Source of the DNA: Roseateles chitinivorans
GTDB lineage: Bacteria > Pseudomonadota > Gammaproteobacteria > Burkholderiales > Burkholderiaceae_C
NCBI RefSeq assembly: GCF_002761755.1
Contig: NZ_PEOG01000068.1
Span: 1 to 32,393, forward strand
Length of the DNA: 32,393 nucleotides
Direction: 5' to 3'
In this document: positions 22,701 to 27,975 of the stretch, one piece after another
Numbering within the stretch: position 1 is the stretch's first letter
How the letters are laid out: each line of letters starts with the position of its first letter
Translations under genes and position numbers: made by a program
The notes under the pieces: model-generated
Database searches by the model: none
The model's input: the letters and a program-made list of their open reading frames with translations, nothing else
What the model was told of the DNA's origin: nothing

Positions 22701-24439
22701 ACCAGCGCCGTTTCCTGCGGATGGCGTGCCGCATGGAGGGCGACGTGCTCGTGGACAGGAATGAAAGTCGCGGCGGTCGATGCTGCCGCGGCCATTGCCA
22801 CTGGGTTCGCCACCGTCGCGCCAGCGGAAGCGGCGGCCGATGCCGATGCCGATGCCGATGCCGATGCCGATGGTGCCGGTGCCGGTGCCGGTGCCGGTGC
22901 CGGTGCCGGTGCCGGTGCCGGTGCCGGTGCCGGTGCCGGTGCCGGTGCCGGTGCCGGTGCCGGTGCTGTCGAGGATGCGGTCAGCGGTGGCTCGCCCTGG
23001 CCCCAGGCAGCGATGCGTCGCAGATCGTCATCGTCGGCCAGGCCCACCGAGCCGACGACCCGGTCGGGCGCGCGCACGATGGTCTCCAGCACCGCGACGC
23101 AAGCGCGGACCAGGCGCCGCGCCGTGGCGGCCTCGAACAGGTCGGTGTTGTAGGCTAGCCGCCCGCCGATGCGTGCCGTGCCCACCTGGAAGTTCATCGA
23201 CAGGTCGAACTTCGCATTGACATCCCCTTGCTCGACGAACTCGACCGCGACATCGTCGAAGCTCAGCGCCGGCAAGTCGCCCATCTGCACCCCGAAGAGC
23301 ACCTGGAACAGCGGCGAGCGCGTCGGATCCCGGCGCTCGTTGCGCTGTGCCAGCAAGAGGTCCAGCGGGAGGTCGGGATGCGACATCGCCGCCAGCGCAT
23401 CGGTCCGGATCTGGCGGCACAGCGCGCGCAGCGTCTGCTCGGGCGCCAGTCGCGCGCGATAGACATGCGTGTTGACGAAGAAGCCGATCAGGCCGAAGAC
23501 CTCCTCGTCCTGCCGGCCGGCATGCGGCACGCCGACGGCGAACTCCGACTGCCGCGCGAAACGCGCCAGCAGCAACTGCCAGGCCGCGAACAGCACGACG
23601 AAGGGCGTGCAGCGCTCGGCGCGGCAGAACTGGCGCAGCCGGGCCTCCAGCGCCGGTTCGAGCGCGAAGTCGATCGAGGTTCCCCGGAACGATGGCATCG
23701 CGGGACGCGGCGCGTCGGTCGGCAAGGCCAGCACCGGGACCTCGGGGCCGAGCTGCGCGTTCCAGTGGGCGAGCGCGCGATCGAAGCCTCCGCGCGCCAG
23801 CGTCTCGCGCTGGCGAACCGCATGGTCCGCATACTGCAGGCGCAACGGCGGCAGGCGGACCGGGCCGTCCTGCCGCAGCGCCAGGCCGTAGGCCGTCGAC
23901 AGGTCGGCGGCGAAGATCGGGTTGGACCACGCATCCGACACGATGTGATGCAGGCACAGCGCCAGGACGTGATCGTCCTCGCCGCGCTTGAGCAAGCGCG
24001 CGACCATCGCCGGCGCGACCGCCAGGTCGAAGACATGCTGGAGCGTCGCCTGCACCTCGCCGGCGATCGCCTCTTCCCGCGCCTGCGGCGCGAGCGCCGA
24101 GAAGTCCGTCTGCCCGAGCGTGAACGCGACATGCGGCTCGGCCACCGCCATCGGCACGCCGTCGCGCACGAGGAAGCGGGTGCGCAGGATCGCGTGGCGG
24201 GCGATCACCGCGTCGAAGGCACGCTGCAGTGCCTCGACCCGCAAGGGACCGCGCAGGCGCATGACGCGCGGCAGGTTATAGGCGGTCATCCGCTCGCCCA
24301 GGCGCTGCAGCACCCACAGCGGCTCCTGCGTGAACGACAGGCGGACCGCCTCGCCGTCGGCGACGCGGGCGGTGGGTGGCGTCGCGGCGACGCTCAGGTC
24401 GTCAGCGGCGGACACGGGCGGGAGGGTCATGTCGTTCAT
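10787..24439 (-). CDS. Four-module NRPS: C-A(Asp)-T-C/E-A(X)-T-C-A(Ser)-T-C/E-A(Orn-like)-T
   Basis: This 4550-residue synthetase has twelve domains. Condensation histidines are at 164-165, 1381-1382, 2477-2478 and 3631-3632. Phosphopantetheine serines are Ser1131, Ser2250, Ser3389 and Ser4487. Pocket codes read by eye are DLTKVGHVGK (Asp), DASHVGSITK (not recognised), DVWHVSLIDK (Ser) and DGECTGGITK (Glu239 type, as in basic residues). The second and fourth condensation domains have the IQDVYPLAPLQEGILFHH opening and an HHLVxDHxTL active site, typical of dual epimerization/condensation domains in lipopeptide synthetases. They should invert Asp and Ser from the preceding modules to D. The start is the first of two close ATGs (24439, 24430), 16 nt after the upstream stop, with no clear Shine-Dalgarno. 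The protein has no thioesterase; its stop directly abuts the next NRPS gene, so it hands its chain on. It contains long Ala-Pro, Gly-Ser and Ala-Thr expansions. Confidence 0.96.
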   Translation of the reverse strand: MNDMTLPPVSAADDLSVAATPPTARVADGEAVRLSFTQEPLWVLQRLGERMTAYNLPRVMRLRGPLRVEALQRAFDAVIARHAILRTRFLVRDGVPMAVAEPHVAFTLGQTDFSALAPQAREEAIAGEVQATLQHVFDLAVAPAMVARLLKRGEDDHVLALCLHHIVSDAWSNPIFAADLSTAYGLALRQDGPVRLPPLRLQYADHAVRQRETLARGGFDRALAHWNAQLGPEVPVLALPTDAPRPAMPSFRGTSIDFALEPALEARLRQFCRAERCTPFVVLFAAWQLLLARFARQSEFAVGVPHAGRQDEEVFGLIGFFVNTHVYRARLAPEQTLRALCRQIRTDALAAMSHPDLPLDLLLAQRNERRDPTRSPLFQVLFGVQMGDLPALSFDDVAVEFVEQGDVNAKFDLSMNFQVGTARIGGRLAYNTDLFEAATARRLVRACVAVLETIVRAPDRVVGSVGLADDDDLRRIAAWGQGEPPLTASSTAPAPAPAPAPAPAPAPAPAPAPAPAPAPAPAPSASASASASASAAASAGATVANPVAMAAAASTAATFIPVHEHVALHAARHPQETALVHEDDTLTWSALDRRVDRLARQLRDRGIGADARVGLAFDRSIPMVVAMLGVLRAGAAFVPLDPALPAERLAFQLRDSGAALVIGDGDPAWALGVPTMRLQTEGDADAEGSGSGSGSGSGSGSGSGSGNGKDGNDAAPARASRSAAATGVHPDQAAYLIYTSGSTGRPKGVVVSHGALGNYLDGVLRRLDIDDSVSSMAMISTVAADLGHTVLFGALRAGLTLHLISAARAFDPDAFAEVMGRHAIDVLKITPSHLQALLGAREAARALPRRRLVLGGEATTWALLARIQALRPALRVFNHYGPTETTVGTLTQDAATADRSAATLPVGRPLPGTAMRVLDADLLPVPPGLPGELYVAGLGLARGYQARPGQTAERFVADPLDDKGGRLYRTGDLVRWTADGQLEYLGRVDHQVKVRGFRVELGEVEAQLRADEAIGEAVVDAQDGIGGTRLVAYLTGREGVAPDLAALRDRLSRVLTDAMLPSAFVVMEALPLTPNGKIDRRALPAPDRDSPEAHEPPQGAIETSIAAAWAEVLEVPRVGRGDHFFERGGHSLLALRLIERLRRDGHRAQVRHLFAHPRLQDFARALVQEPVETEFVIPPNRIPDGCTAIEPDMLPLASLTVEEIRRIEAAVPGGAANIQDVYPLAPLQEGILFHHLMQADGDAYVTSRGLAFDSRERLERFVAHLDAVIARHDILRTSIVWEGLREPVQVVHRTAPLRLHWLDGDGAAATADAGHRLKAHVHRSRLRIDVREAPMIRATAVEVAVNEADGAMTNLGAPQGDAGGRGRTATPGRWLLQLSRHHLVSDHTTLERIVEEIGLMQRGAEAELPPPVPFREQVARARLGMGRDAHESFFTGLLRDVEAPTTPYGLVDVRGDGTGIHEARRTLDDALAERIRQQARRHGVSASAVFHLAWSLVLARASGRDDVIFGTVLLGRMQAGRDAARALGLFINTLPLRLRVGPLGVAASLRLAQAGLADLMRHEHAPLSLAQRCSGLPGGTPLFSALLNYRHSRRQPVSAVLDGDGVRLLDGEERTNYPFALSVDDFGDGFGLVAQVDRTLDAEAVAAQVLAAVEEVTRVLAEDPDQPLCELGGLDAAALSQWQAWSRGSDDSRAVAVAADPMAASTVPELIERQALARPDAIAVIASDGRLTHAQLDERATRLAGLLIARGVTSESRVGLAVPRSLDMVVGLLAILKAGGAYVPLDPSYPADRLRHMIEDSRLALLLTHSEAAGRMPMPAGLGTLCIDRLDRLDAPAHGDVPLPRLAADQLAYVIYTSGSTGRPKGVAVAHGPLAMHLQAIGKRLELAPEDRLLQFASISFDAAGSQWMAPLIHGAAVVLPPPDDWSTEALARTVRREGVTALHLPPAYLRQLAAEQSGGRLPLRLCVAGGEAWSAADFHAARDAFVPRRLVNSYGPTEAVITPCAWDIAADEAHRVGDRPTVPIGRPVGDRTARVLDRHLSPCPAGVPGELYLGGTGLARGYLDRAGLTAERFVADPFGAPGSRLYRTGDLVRWSAEGELEYLGRIDHQVKVRGFRIELGEVEAALTALPELREAVVIAAPGASGARLVAYVVGRGDQAVDPAAVIAAVARTLPDYMVPAVVVVLEALPLTPNGKVDRRALPAPEPQVAPAFDAPRGATESAVAALFAEVLGLERVGRDDNFFAAGGDSILSLKLVALGHQRGWRLSPRHVFEHPTVAALACVVAEGPETPTATATATATATAAATAAAAATAAAAATAAAAEAAATAASATAPSSAAPALVPLGAQARERGLPLSFAQQRQWFLWQLDPTSTAYHIAGAVNLRGELDVGALRASVDSLVRRHESLRTVFRMGEGGEVEQLVAAPGAAGMTLTALADEAHARSLVQTPFDLTTGPLIRVGLLRAGADRHQLVVVMHHIVSDGWSMRVVVDEVFADYAAAVRGEATTLAPWPLQYADYAAWQRLWMAGGEWQRQLGYWRERLGGAQPVLQLPTDRPRRPDGRHRAARHAWTLPPVLSARLRQRAREEGATLFMVLLAGFQAVLSRWTAQADIRVGVPIANRDRPEIAPVVGFFVNTQVLDNRIAGRMPLARVLAQAREAAIGAQAHPDLPFEHLVEALQPERTLGVHPLFQVMFNHLRGQDLAARRLPGLKVEPVAIAEREAQFELALHTTELPDGGIEASFSYAEELFETDTIERMAGHFVAMLEAISETPEQAVGDVSLMSAGESERLARQSVNRDEVAEALPMHRLIERQAAIDPKAPALVFGTSELTRGELNARANRLAHRLIALGVRPDSRVGLAVERSLEMMVGVLAVLKAGGAYVPLDPELPADRLAYMLEDSGVSLVLTQSHLHAKLPAGQGVALVDINIDIDAAIDVAIDAAGRRASPERSGSGSGSAVGTIGTIGDATEEVGWTDASLSNPEVEIHGEHLAYVIYTSGSTGRPKGAANRHVALHNRLAWMQQAYALSASDTVLQKTPLSFDVSVWELFWALAEGARLAIAAPGDHRDPQRLVSLINEHQVTTIHFVPSMLQAFLAHDGVEDCTSLRRIVCSGEALPAEAQAAVFRRLPKAGLYNLYGPTEAAIDVTHWTCRDDGRSQVPIGAPITGISTWVLDGDLNAVPPGVPGELYLGGVGLARGYHGRAGLTSERFVANPMASDGSRLYRTGDLVRWNAEGQLDYLGRIDHQVKIRGFRIELGEIEAQLLAQPGVREAVVVALQAPTGARLVAYVSAQSGASLDTDALREALGKSLPEYMVPSAIAVLETLPLNPSGKVDRKALPALDLNAQSTAAYEAPQGEVEAAIAAVWADVLGHPAGQIGRRDNFFALGGHSLLALKVLEQLRGRGLRAQVRQLFLHPELAAFAQSIGSPARVSVAASSTAFAAEAADSPGAALPGIVVPPNGIPAGCTAIQPAMLTLIDLDEPAIRRIEAAIPGGAANIQDIYPLAPLQEGILFHHLLQPHADAYVTAHLMRFDSEARLRRFVDSFNRVIARHDILRTAILWEGLDEPLQVVCREARLDIEWLSPADGPVAERLEALGRPGACRIDVRRAPLLRAVAGFDADSGRWLLQLPSHHLVTDHSTLAGVVEEITLIQQDREADLPAPVPFRRFVAHARLSVSRAEHEAFFGEMLRDVTEPTVPFGLADVRGDGSRLRQARLALPAALAAQARRVARRQGVGIAALFHLAWALVLGRTTGRTDVVFGTVLLGRLQVDDGAERALGLSINTLPLRLRVGEQSVADGLRDAHAALSALLRHEHASLSLAQRCSGLAGGTPLFSALLNYRHAHRRRDASSAAWDGMEIDAAQERSNYPFGLSVDDDGEGFGLVAQVHESLDPDHACALMQAAVTRLVDALAHRPGQALCALDVLDEASRTSLSRWGVPTPRFDGTPPVPRLIERQAAERPDAVALIFGEQQLTYAQFNARANRLAHRLIALGVQPEDRIGLAVLRSMDMVVALLAILKAGAAYVPLDPSYPAERLAYMVQDSGIRLLLTQQALAAQLPPTDGIAVLALDGDDAFIGAESDPAVEIHPEHLAYVIYTSGSTGRPKGVAVTHGPLAMHVQSIGEVYGMTPADRELQFASIAFDGAHERTWVPLAFGAALMPRDQALWPVARTAAEIERHGITIACFTPGYLTQMAELLGEAGSRLPIRSYTVGGEAMSRANLDLVQSVLKPPRIINGYGPTETVITPTVGIALAGERFAASYMPIGKPVGDRQARVLDADLNLCPPGVPGELYLSGGLARGYLGRPDASAERFVADPFGAVGGRMYRTGDLVRWNEVGELEYLGRIDHQVKVRGFRIELGEVESQLRLQTGVREAVAVAAEGAGGGRLVAYVSPLPGHSLDPRALREGLARVLPDHMVPGLFIVLDALPLNPNGKVDRKALPAPQADAGRPHEPPRGETETALAALWAETLAVERVGRDDNFFELGGHSLALLKLQMKVQRRFGVQLSLRAYFESPTLADAAASVQRETEALAAAQGADLDRMAALLDTWEN
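10793..10797 (-). promoter_or_regulatory. Ribosome-binding site of the last NRPS gene
   Basis: GGGAG on the minus strand lies in the last codons of the upstream NRPS, 6 nt before ATG 10786. The upstream TGA (10789-10787) and this ATG are contiguous (TGAATG). Confidence 0.6.
10880..14000 (-). other. NRPS module 5: C/E-A(ornithine-like)-T
   Basis: The dual C/E-type domain has HHLVTDHSTL; its N-terminal signature reads HHLLQPHAD, with Ala in place of the usual Gly of GD. The adenylation domain has SIAFDGAHERTWVPL and code DGECTGGITK. Glu at position 239 is typical for basic side chains. I recall DGE..GG..TK-type codes from hydroxyornithine-loading domains of hydroxamate siderophores. The carrier is GGHSLALL with Ser4487, at the protein's C-terminus. 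Confidence 0.8.
14170..17390 (-). other. NRPS module 4: C-A(Ser)-T
   Basis: The condensation domain opens with SFAQQRQWFLWQL and has HHIVSDGWS. The adenylation code DVWHVSLIDK is a standard serine code. The carrier is GGHSLLAL with Ser3389. The adenylation part is near-identical to those of modules 6 and 7. The loop before the AMP-binding motif carries an Asp/Ile- and Gly/Ser-rich insertion (DINIDIDAAIDVAID and following) that is absent from module 6. Confidence 0.87.
14335..16165 (-). repeat. Ser-adenylation duplicated block, copy C
   Basis: This block covers the Ser adenylation domain of module 4 plus the C-A junction. It is near-identical to 4200-5870 and to 7605-9265. The part 15650-16028 differs from 5488-5862 at only about three positions by eye. 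The junction 16020-16165 is instead shared with 9120-9265. Confidence 0.85.
17475..17558 (-). repeat. 18-bp and 6-bp tandem repeats encoding an Ala/Thr linker
   Basis: Three copies of an 18-bp unit (gcggctgcggttgctgct, 17475-17528) are followed by five copies of gcggtt (17529-17558). They encode an Ala/Thr-only stretch, part of a roughly 48-residue linker (about 2290-2337) between the module 3 carrier and the next condensation domain. Confidence 0.93.
17590..20850 (-). other. NRPS module 3: C/E-A(unknown)-T
   Basis: The domain opens with IQDVYPLAPLQEGILFHH, carries an HHLMQADGD-like N-terminal signature and has active site HHLVSDHTT. The adenylation domain has YTSGSTGRPKG near 18843-18874. 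Its pocket stretch ISFDAAGSQWMAPL gives code DASHVGSITK, which I cannot assign. The carrier has GGDSIL (Ser2250), a form usually found before epimerization domains, but an ordinary condensation domain follows after a long Ala-Thr linker. Confidence 0.8.
22322..22375 (-). repeat. 6-bp tandem repeat encoding (Gly-Ser)9 inside an adenylation domain
   Basis: Nine exact copies of gccgct encode alternating Ser and Gly on the minus strand. They lie in the loop shortly before the AMP-binding motif of the module 2 adenylation domain, so they interrupt a domain rather than join two. Confidence 0.95.
22839..22967 (-). repeat. 6-bp tandem repeats encoding (Ala-Pro)16 and Ser-Ala units
   Basis: About 16 copies of ggtgcc (22872-22967) adjoin about 5.5 copies of gatgcc (22839-22871). 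Read on the minus strand they encode a run of Ala-Pro followed by Ser-Ala, at residues about 491-534. They lie exactly between the first condensation and adenylation domains. Ala-Pro runs form stiff extended linkers. Confidence 0.95.
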
Positions 24440-24455
24440 CGGTGCAACGGATGGA

Positions 24456-27400
24456 TCAGGGGGACGGCGTCGCGGACTCGGACGACTGCCAGTCGGTGGC
24501 GGCCAGGCGCTCGAAGCCGGAGGTGTCCCAGGGGCCGGCGCGCAGCGCGGCGGCCAGCTCGGCCACGGTCGGGTGGTCGAAGACGAGGCCCGGCTCGATC
24601 TCGATGCCCAGCAGCTTGCGCAGGCGCGCGACCAGGCGGATCACCAGCAGCGAATGCCCGCCGAGCTCGAAGAAGTCCTCGTCGATGCCGATCGGGCCGC
24701 GGCCGAGCAGCAGCCCCATGCCCTGCGACAGGACGGTTTCGAGCGCGTCACGCGGCGCACCGGCGGTGGTGGCTGGGTGGGCGTCCAGCCGGCTGCTTTC
24801 CCCATCGATCGCGCCGAAGGCGACCTCAAGTGACGTCGCCGCCTTCGCCGTTGCCGGCGATCTCGGGGTCAGCATCGACGCCGATAGCGCCGCGATGGCG
24901 GCGCGGTCGAGCTTGCCGTTGACCAGGCGCGGGAAGCTGTCGATGCGCACCACCCGCGCGGGCACCATGTGCGACGGCAGCAGCGACTTCAGCGCCTGGC
25001 GCAGGTCGTCGCGGTCGTCGCGGTCGTCGCGGTCGTCGCGGTCGTCGCGGTCGTCGACCATGACAACACAGGCCGTCAGCTCGGTCCCCCCACCCGCGCC
25101 CTCGCCCGCCAACACGACGGCCTGCCGCACGCCGGGCAGCGTCAACAGCGCGCTCTCGACCTCCGCCGGGTCGACGCGGAAGCCGCGCAGCTTCACCTGA
25201 TGATCCGCGCGTCCGATCAGGCGCAAGCCGCCCTCGGCCAGCACCTGCGCGACATCGCCAGTGCGGTAGAGCCGCTCCCCGGGTTGGAACGGATCGTCGA
25301 CGAAGGCGTCCGGCGCTTCGCGGCCCAGGTAGCCGCGGCACAGCTGGGGACCGCCGAGATAGACCTGGCCCTGGGCGCCGGCAGGCACCAGCCGCATCGC
25401 GTCGTCGAGCACATGGACCCGCGTGTTGGGCAACACCTGCGTCAGCGGCAGCGCGTCGGCACCCTGCGCATCGGTCGCGCGCACGCGGTGCACCAGCACG
25501 CCGATGGTGGTTTCGGTCGGACCGTAGTGGTTGTGGATCACGGTGTCCGGCGCCAGGCGCCAGATCCGCTCGATCAGCGCGCGGGGCGCGGCTTCGCCGC
25601 CGAGCACCAGCGTGCGCGGCAGGCGCGGCGCCCGGGCGTCCAGCAAGGCCTCCAGGTGGGACGGCACGATCTTGACGGCGTCGATGCCGCGGCCCTCGAC
25701 GAAACGCGCGAAGGCATCCGCATCGTGCGTGTCGGCCTCGTCGGCGATGACCAGGCAAGCGCCATTGAACAGCGCGCCGAACAGCGCCGTGTTGCCGAGA
25801 TCGGCCACCACCGAGCTGGTCAGCGCCCAGCGGCGGCTGGCCGCCAGGTCCAACGCCGCCGAGCTGCCCACGACGTAATGGAGCAGCTGGCCGTGCTCGA
25901 TGGCGACGCCCTTGGGCTGGCCGGTCGATCCCGAGGTGTAGAGCACATAGGCCAGATCGCCCAGCTCCGCCGTGGTCGGCGGCATGCCGCTGTCGAGCGT
26001 CCGCAGGTCGAGGACGGGCTCGCCGGCGAGGCCGAGGCGTTCTCCGGCCAGGGCCGCCTGGCGGCAGCCGACCGCCGCGCTTTCCGTGGCCGCGTCGATC
26101 GCCGTCGCGCCGTCGAGCGGTCCGGCATGCAGCACCAGCGCGGGCCGCGCATCGGCGAGGAGCGCTTGCCGGCGAGCTTCCGGCCACTGGGGTTCCAGCG
26201 GCAGATAGGCCGCGCCGGCGCGCCATGCCGCCAGGATCGCGACGATCAGGTCGGCGCTGCGCGGCAGGTTCAGGGCCACGAGCGCACCCGGCGTCACGCC
26301 CAGCGCGCTCATCGCGCGGGCGAGCCGGTTGGCCCGCTGGTTGAGTGACCGGTAGTCCAGCGTCAGCCCCTGCGCCTCGACGGCGGGCGCCTGCGGCGAC
26401 AGGGCGGCCCATTCGGCCACATGCTGCGAGATCGTGAGCCGGCCGACCTCGCGTCGCTCGCCGCGCCAGGCCAGCAGCGCCGTCCGTTCCGACTCGCCGA
26501 CCGGGTCGAGCTCCCGCACCGCGACCTGCGGACGGTCGAGCGCCGCCTCCAGCAAGGTGTTGAACTGGCACATCAGCCGCTCGACGGCCGCGCGCGAATG
26601 CCGCACGCCGTCAGCGCTGAGCACGAGTTCCGGCCGAGGGCCCCAGCGCACCTCGAGCGACAGCAGGTGCTCGGTCGTCGAAGACTCGACCTCCGGCACG
26701 GACCACCCGCCAGCGCGCGGCACCGCCTCGCGCCAGCCGAAGACGGCGTCCCGGTGCGCCGTGATCGACGGCGCGTCGACCGGCCAGTACTCCTGGGCAT
26801 CCACATGGCTCGTCGCGAGCGCGGTGCAATGCGCGAGCCAGTCGGAGAAGCTGGCGTCCGGGCGCGGCGTCATCGCCATCGGCAGGATCTTCTCGAACAG
26901 GCCCATGCCGCCGCGCATCAGCTCGTAGTCGGTGCGGCAGTCGTGCCGCCAGCCGGCGACGAATCGCTCGAAACCGTTCAGGCGCGCCAGGAGCAGCCAC
27001 CACACCGCCTGCAGCAGTCCTTCGGGTCCGGCCGCGCGGATGCCGTCGAGCGCTTCGTGTGCGCTGGCGTCATCAGCAGCGGGCGCCGCATCGGGTCTCC
27101 CAGGTGCGACGGCAAGGCGACGCACCAGATCCGGCGACAGCGTCGCGCGTGCCTGGACGCGCCCGATCCGCGGCGCCAGCGGCTTGGCCAACCGGGGCGC
27201 CTGCCAGTCGCTCGCGTCCGCGAAGTGGGCCTGCCAGTAGGCGGCACCCGCTTGGGCCGCGTCGTCGTTCATGAGCTCGGCACGCCAGTCGACGTACTGC
27301 GCGTATTGGAAGCGTTCCGGCTCGGCATCCGCTCGCCCCGCCGCGTCCTCGGTCGAGGACCAGTCCGCGTCGTTGATTGGTCCTGCGCTCGAGCCGCAGC

Positions 27401-27971
27401 TGCCGCTGGGTCCGCCGGCGGTCACGATCTCGGACACCCGCGCGAGCAACTCGCACACGCTGCCGGTGTCGACGACCAAGGCGCTCGCGTGAACCGCCAG
27501 CACATGGTGTTCTTCATCGAAGCGAGCCAGCCCCACGCGGATCACGCGACCCTCGTCGATCGCCAGCGGCGTCGCCAGTTGACCCAGCCAAGCGCGCAGC
27601 GCGCCAGCGCCGTCTTCGCATCCGTCCAGATCGACTTCCTGCCGGTCCGGCCCGTCGGCCCTCGGCCCGGTCAGGTCGGCGCCGCGCAGATCGACCTCGC
27701 GCCAGTCGACGGCCGGTGTCGCCGGCAGCGGCCATTGCCGCAAGCCGCGATAGCCCTCCACGGTGCCGAAGGCCGTGCGCAGCAGCTCATGCTCGCCGAT
27801 TACCCGCTCGACCGCCCGCCTCAGCGCGATCGCATCCAGCGGACCGTCGATGCGGACCCGGGCGGTCAGCGCCGCCGTCGGATCCGCCGAGGCGACCGCC
27901 CGCTGCTCGGGGCTCAATCCGCGCGACGCCAGCGCGGCGGCGACGATCTCGGGGGTGTGGATCGCATTCAT
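24456..27971 (-). CDS. NRPS module 1: degenerate condensation (interface-like) domain - Asp adenylation - carrier
   Basis: The protein has 1171 residues. The N-terminal region (about 15-490) belongs to the condensation superfamily, but the HHxxxDG site reads SALVVDTG: both histidines are lost (Ser163, Ala164) and Asp168 is kept. Such a domain should not form peptide bonds. It matches the idea of an 'interface' domain that recruits a beta-hydroxylase in beta-OH-Asp siderophore synthetases. The adenylation domain (about 520-1030) has LYTSGSTGQPKG near residue 676. Aligned to GrsA by eye, its pocket code is DLTKVGHIGK, the classical Asp code known from surfactin synthetase. The carrier has GGHSL with Ser1107. 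A DDR repeat sits between the adenylation core and the final NGKLD lysine motif. I chose ATG 27971 over the longer frame starting at 28064 because the latter overlaps the upstream gene and GGAGGGG lies just before 27971. The hydroxylase of the upstream gene and the Asp code together point to beta-hydroxyaspartate. Confidence 0.93.
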   Translation of the reverse strand: MNAIHTPEIVAAALASRGLSPEQRAVASADPTAALTARVRIDGPLDAIALRRAVERVIGEHELLRTAFGTVEGYRGLRQWPLPATPAVDWREVDLRGADLTGPRADGPDRQEVDLDGCEDGAGALRAWLGQLATPLAIDEGRVIRVGLARFDEEHHVLAVHASALVVDTGSVCELLARVSEIVTAGGPSGSCGSSAGPINDADWSSTEDAAGRADAEPERFQYAQYVDWRAELMNDDAAQAGAAYWQAHFADASDWQAPRLAKPLAPRIGRVQARATLSPDLVRRLAVAPGRPDAAPAADDASAHEALDGIRAAGPEGLLQAVWWLLLARLNGFERFVAGWRHDCRTDYELMRGGMGLFEKILPMAMTPRPDASFSDWLAHCTALATSHVDAQEYWPVDAPSITAHRDAVFGWREAVPRAGGWSVPEVESSTTEHLLSLEVRWGPRPELVLSADGVRHSRAAVERLMCQFNTLLEAALDRPQVAVRELDPVGESERTALLAWRGERREVGRLTISQHVAEWAALSPQAPAVEAQGLTLDYRSLNQRANRLARAMSALGVTPGALVALNLPRSADLIVAILAAWRAGAAYLPLEPQWPEARRQALLADARPALVLHAGPLDGATAIDAATESAAVGCRQAALAGERLGLAGEPVLDLRTLDSGMPPTTAELGDLAYVLYTSGSTGQPKGVAIEHGQLLHYVVGSSAALDLAASRRWALTSSVVADLGNTALFGALFNGACLVIADEADTHDADAFARFVEGRGIDAVKIVPSHLEALLDARAPRLPRTLVLGGEAAPRALIERIWRLAPDTVIHNHYGPTETTIGVLVHRVRATDAQGADALPLTQVLPNTRVHVLDDAMRLVPAGAQGQVYLGGPQLCRGYLGREAPDAFVDDPFQPGERLYRTGDVAQVLAEGGLRLIGRADHQVKLRGFRVDPAEVESALLTLPGVRQAVVLAGEGAGGGTELTACVVMVDDRDDRDDRDDRDDRDDLRQALKSLLPSHMVPARVVRIDSFPRLVNGKLDRAAIAALSASMLTPRSPATAKAATSLEVAFGAIDGESSRLDAHPATTAGAPRDALETVLSQGMGLLLGRGPIGIDEDFFELGGHSLLVIRLVARLRKLLGIEIEPGLVFDHPTVAELAAALRAGPWDTSGFERLAATDWQSSESATPSP
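25005..25055 (-). repeat. 9-bp tandem repeat encoding Asp-Asp-Arg units
   Basis: The 9-bp unit cggtcgtcg is repeated so that six Asp-Asp pairs are separated by five Arg residues (residues about 973-989 of module 1). It lies in the C-terminal subdomain of the adenylation domain, just before the region that carries the catalytic lysine. The unit is a multiple of 3, so copy-number change keeps the frame. Confidence 0.9.
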
Positions 27972-27975
27972 CGGA

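Larger units (their letters stand above)
20915..24341 (-). other. NRPS module 2: C-A(Asp)-T
   Basis: The condensation domain has HHIVSDAWS, a Gly-to-Ala change in HHxxxDG. The adenylation code DLTKVGHVGK predicts aspartate; the AMP-binding motif is near 22197-22230. The carrier is GGHSLLAL with Ser1131. The dual C/E domain that follows should convert the residue to D-Asp. An (Ala-Pro)/(Ser-Ala) linker separates C from A, and a Gly-Ser repeat lies inside A. Confidence 0.85.

Noticed and set aside
22322..22967. Repeats read as a CRISPR array or an origin
   Set aside because: Units are 6 bp without spacers and are in frame within an NRPS; they are microsatellites.
18926..23158. Plus-strand open frame of 1410 codons
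   Set aside because: It is antisense to modules 2 and 3, and its low-complexity runs (poly-Ala, Cys-Arg) are just other-frame readings of the microsatellites.
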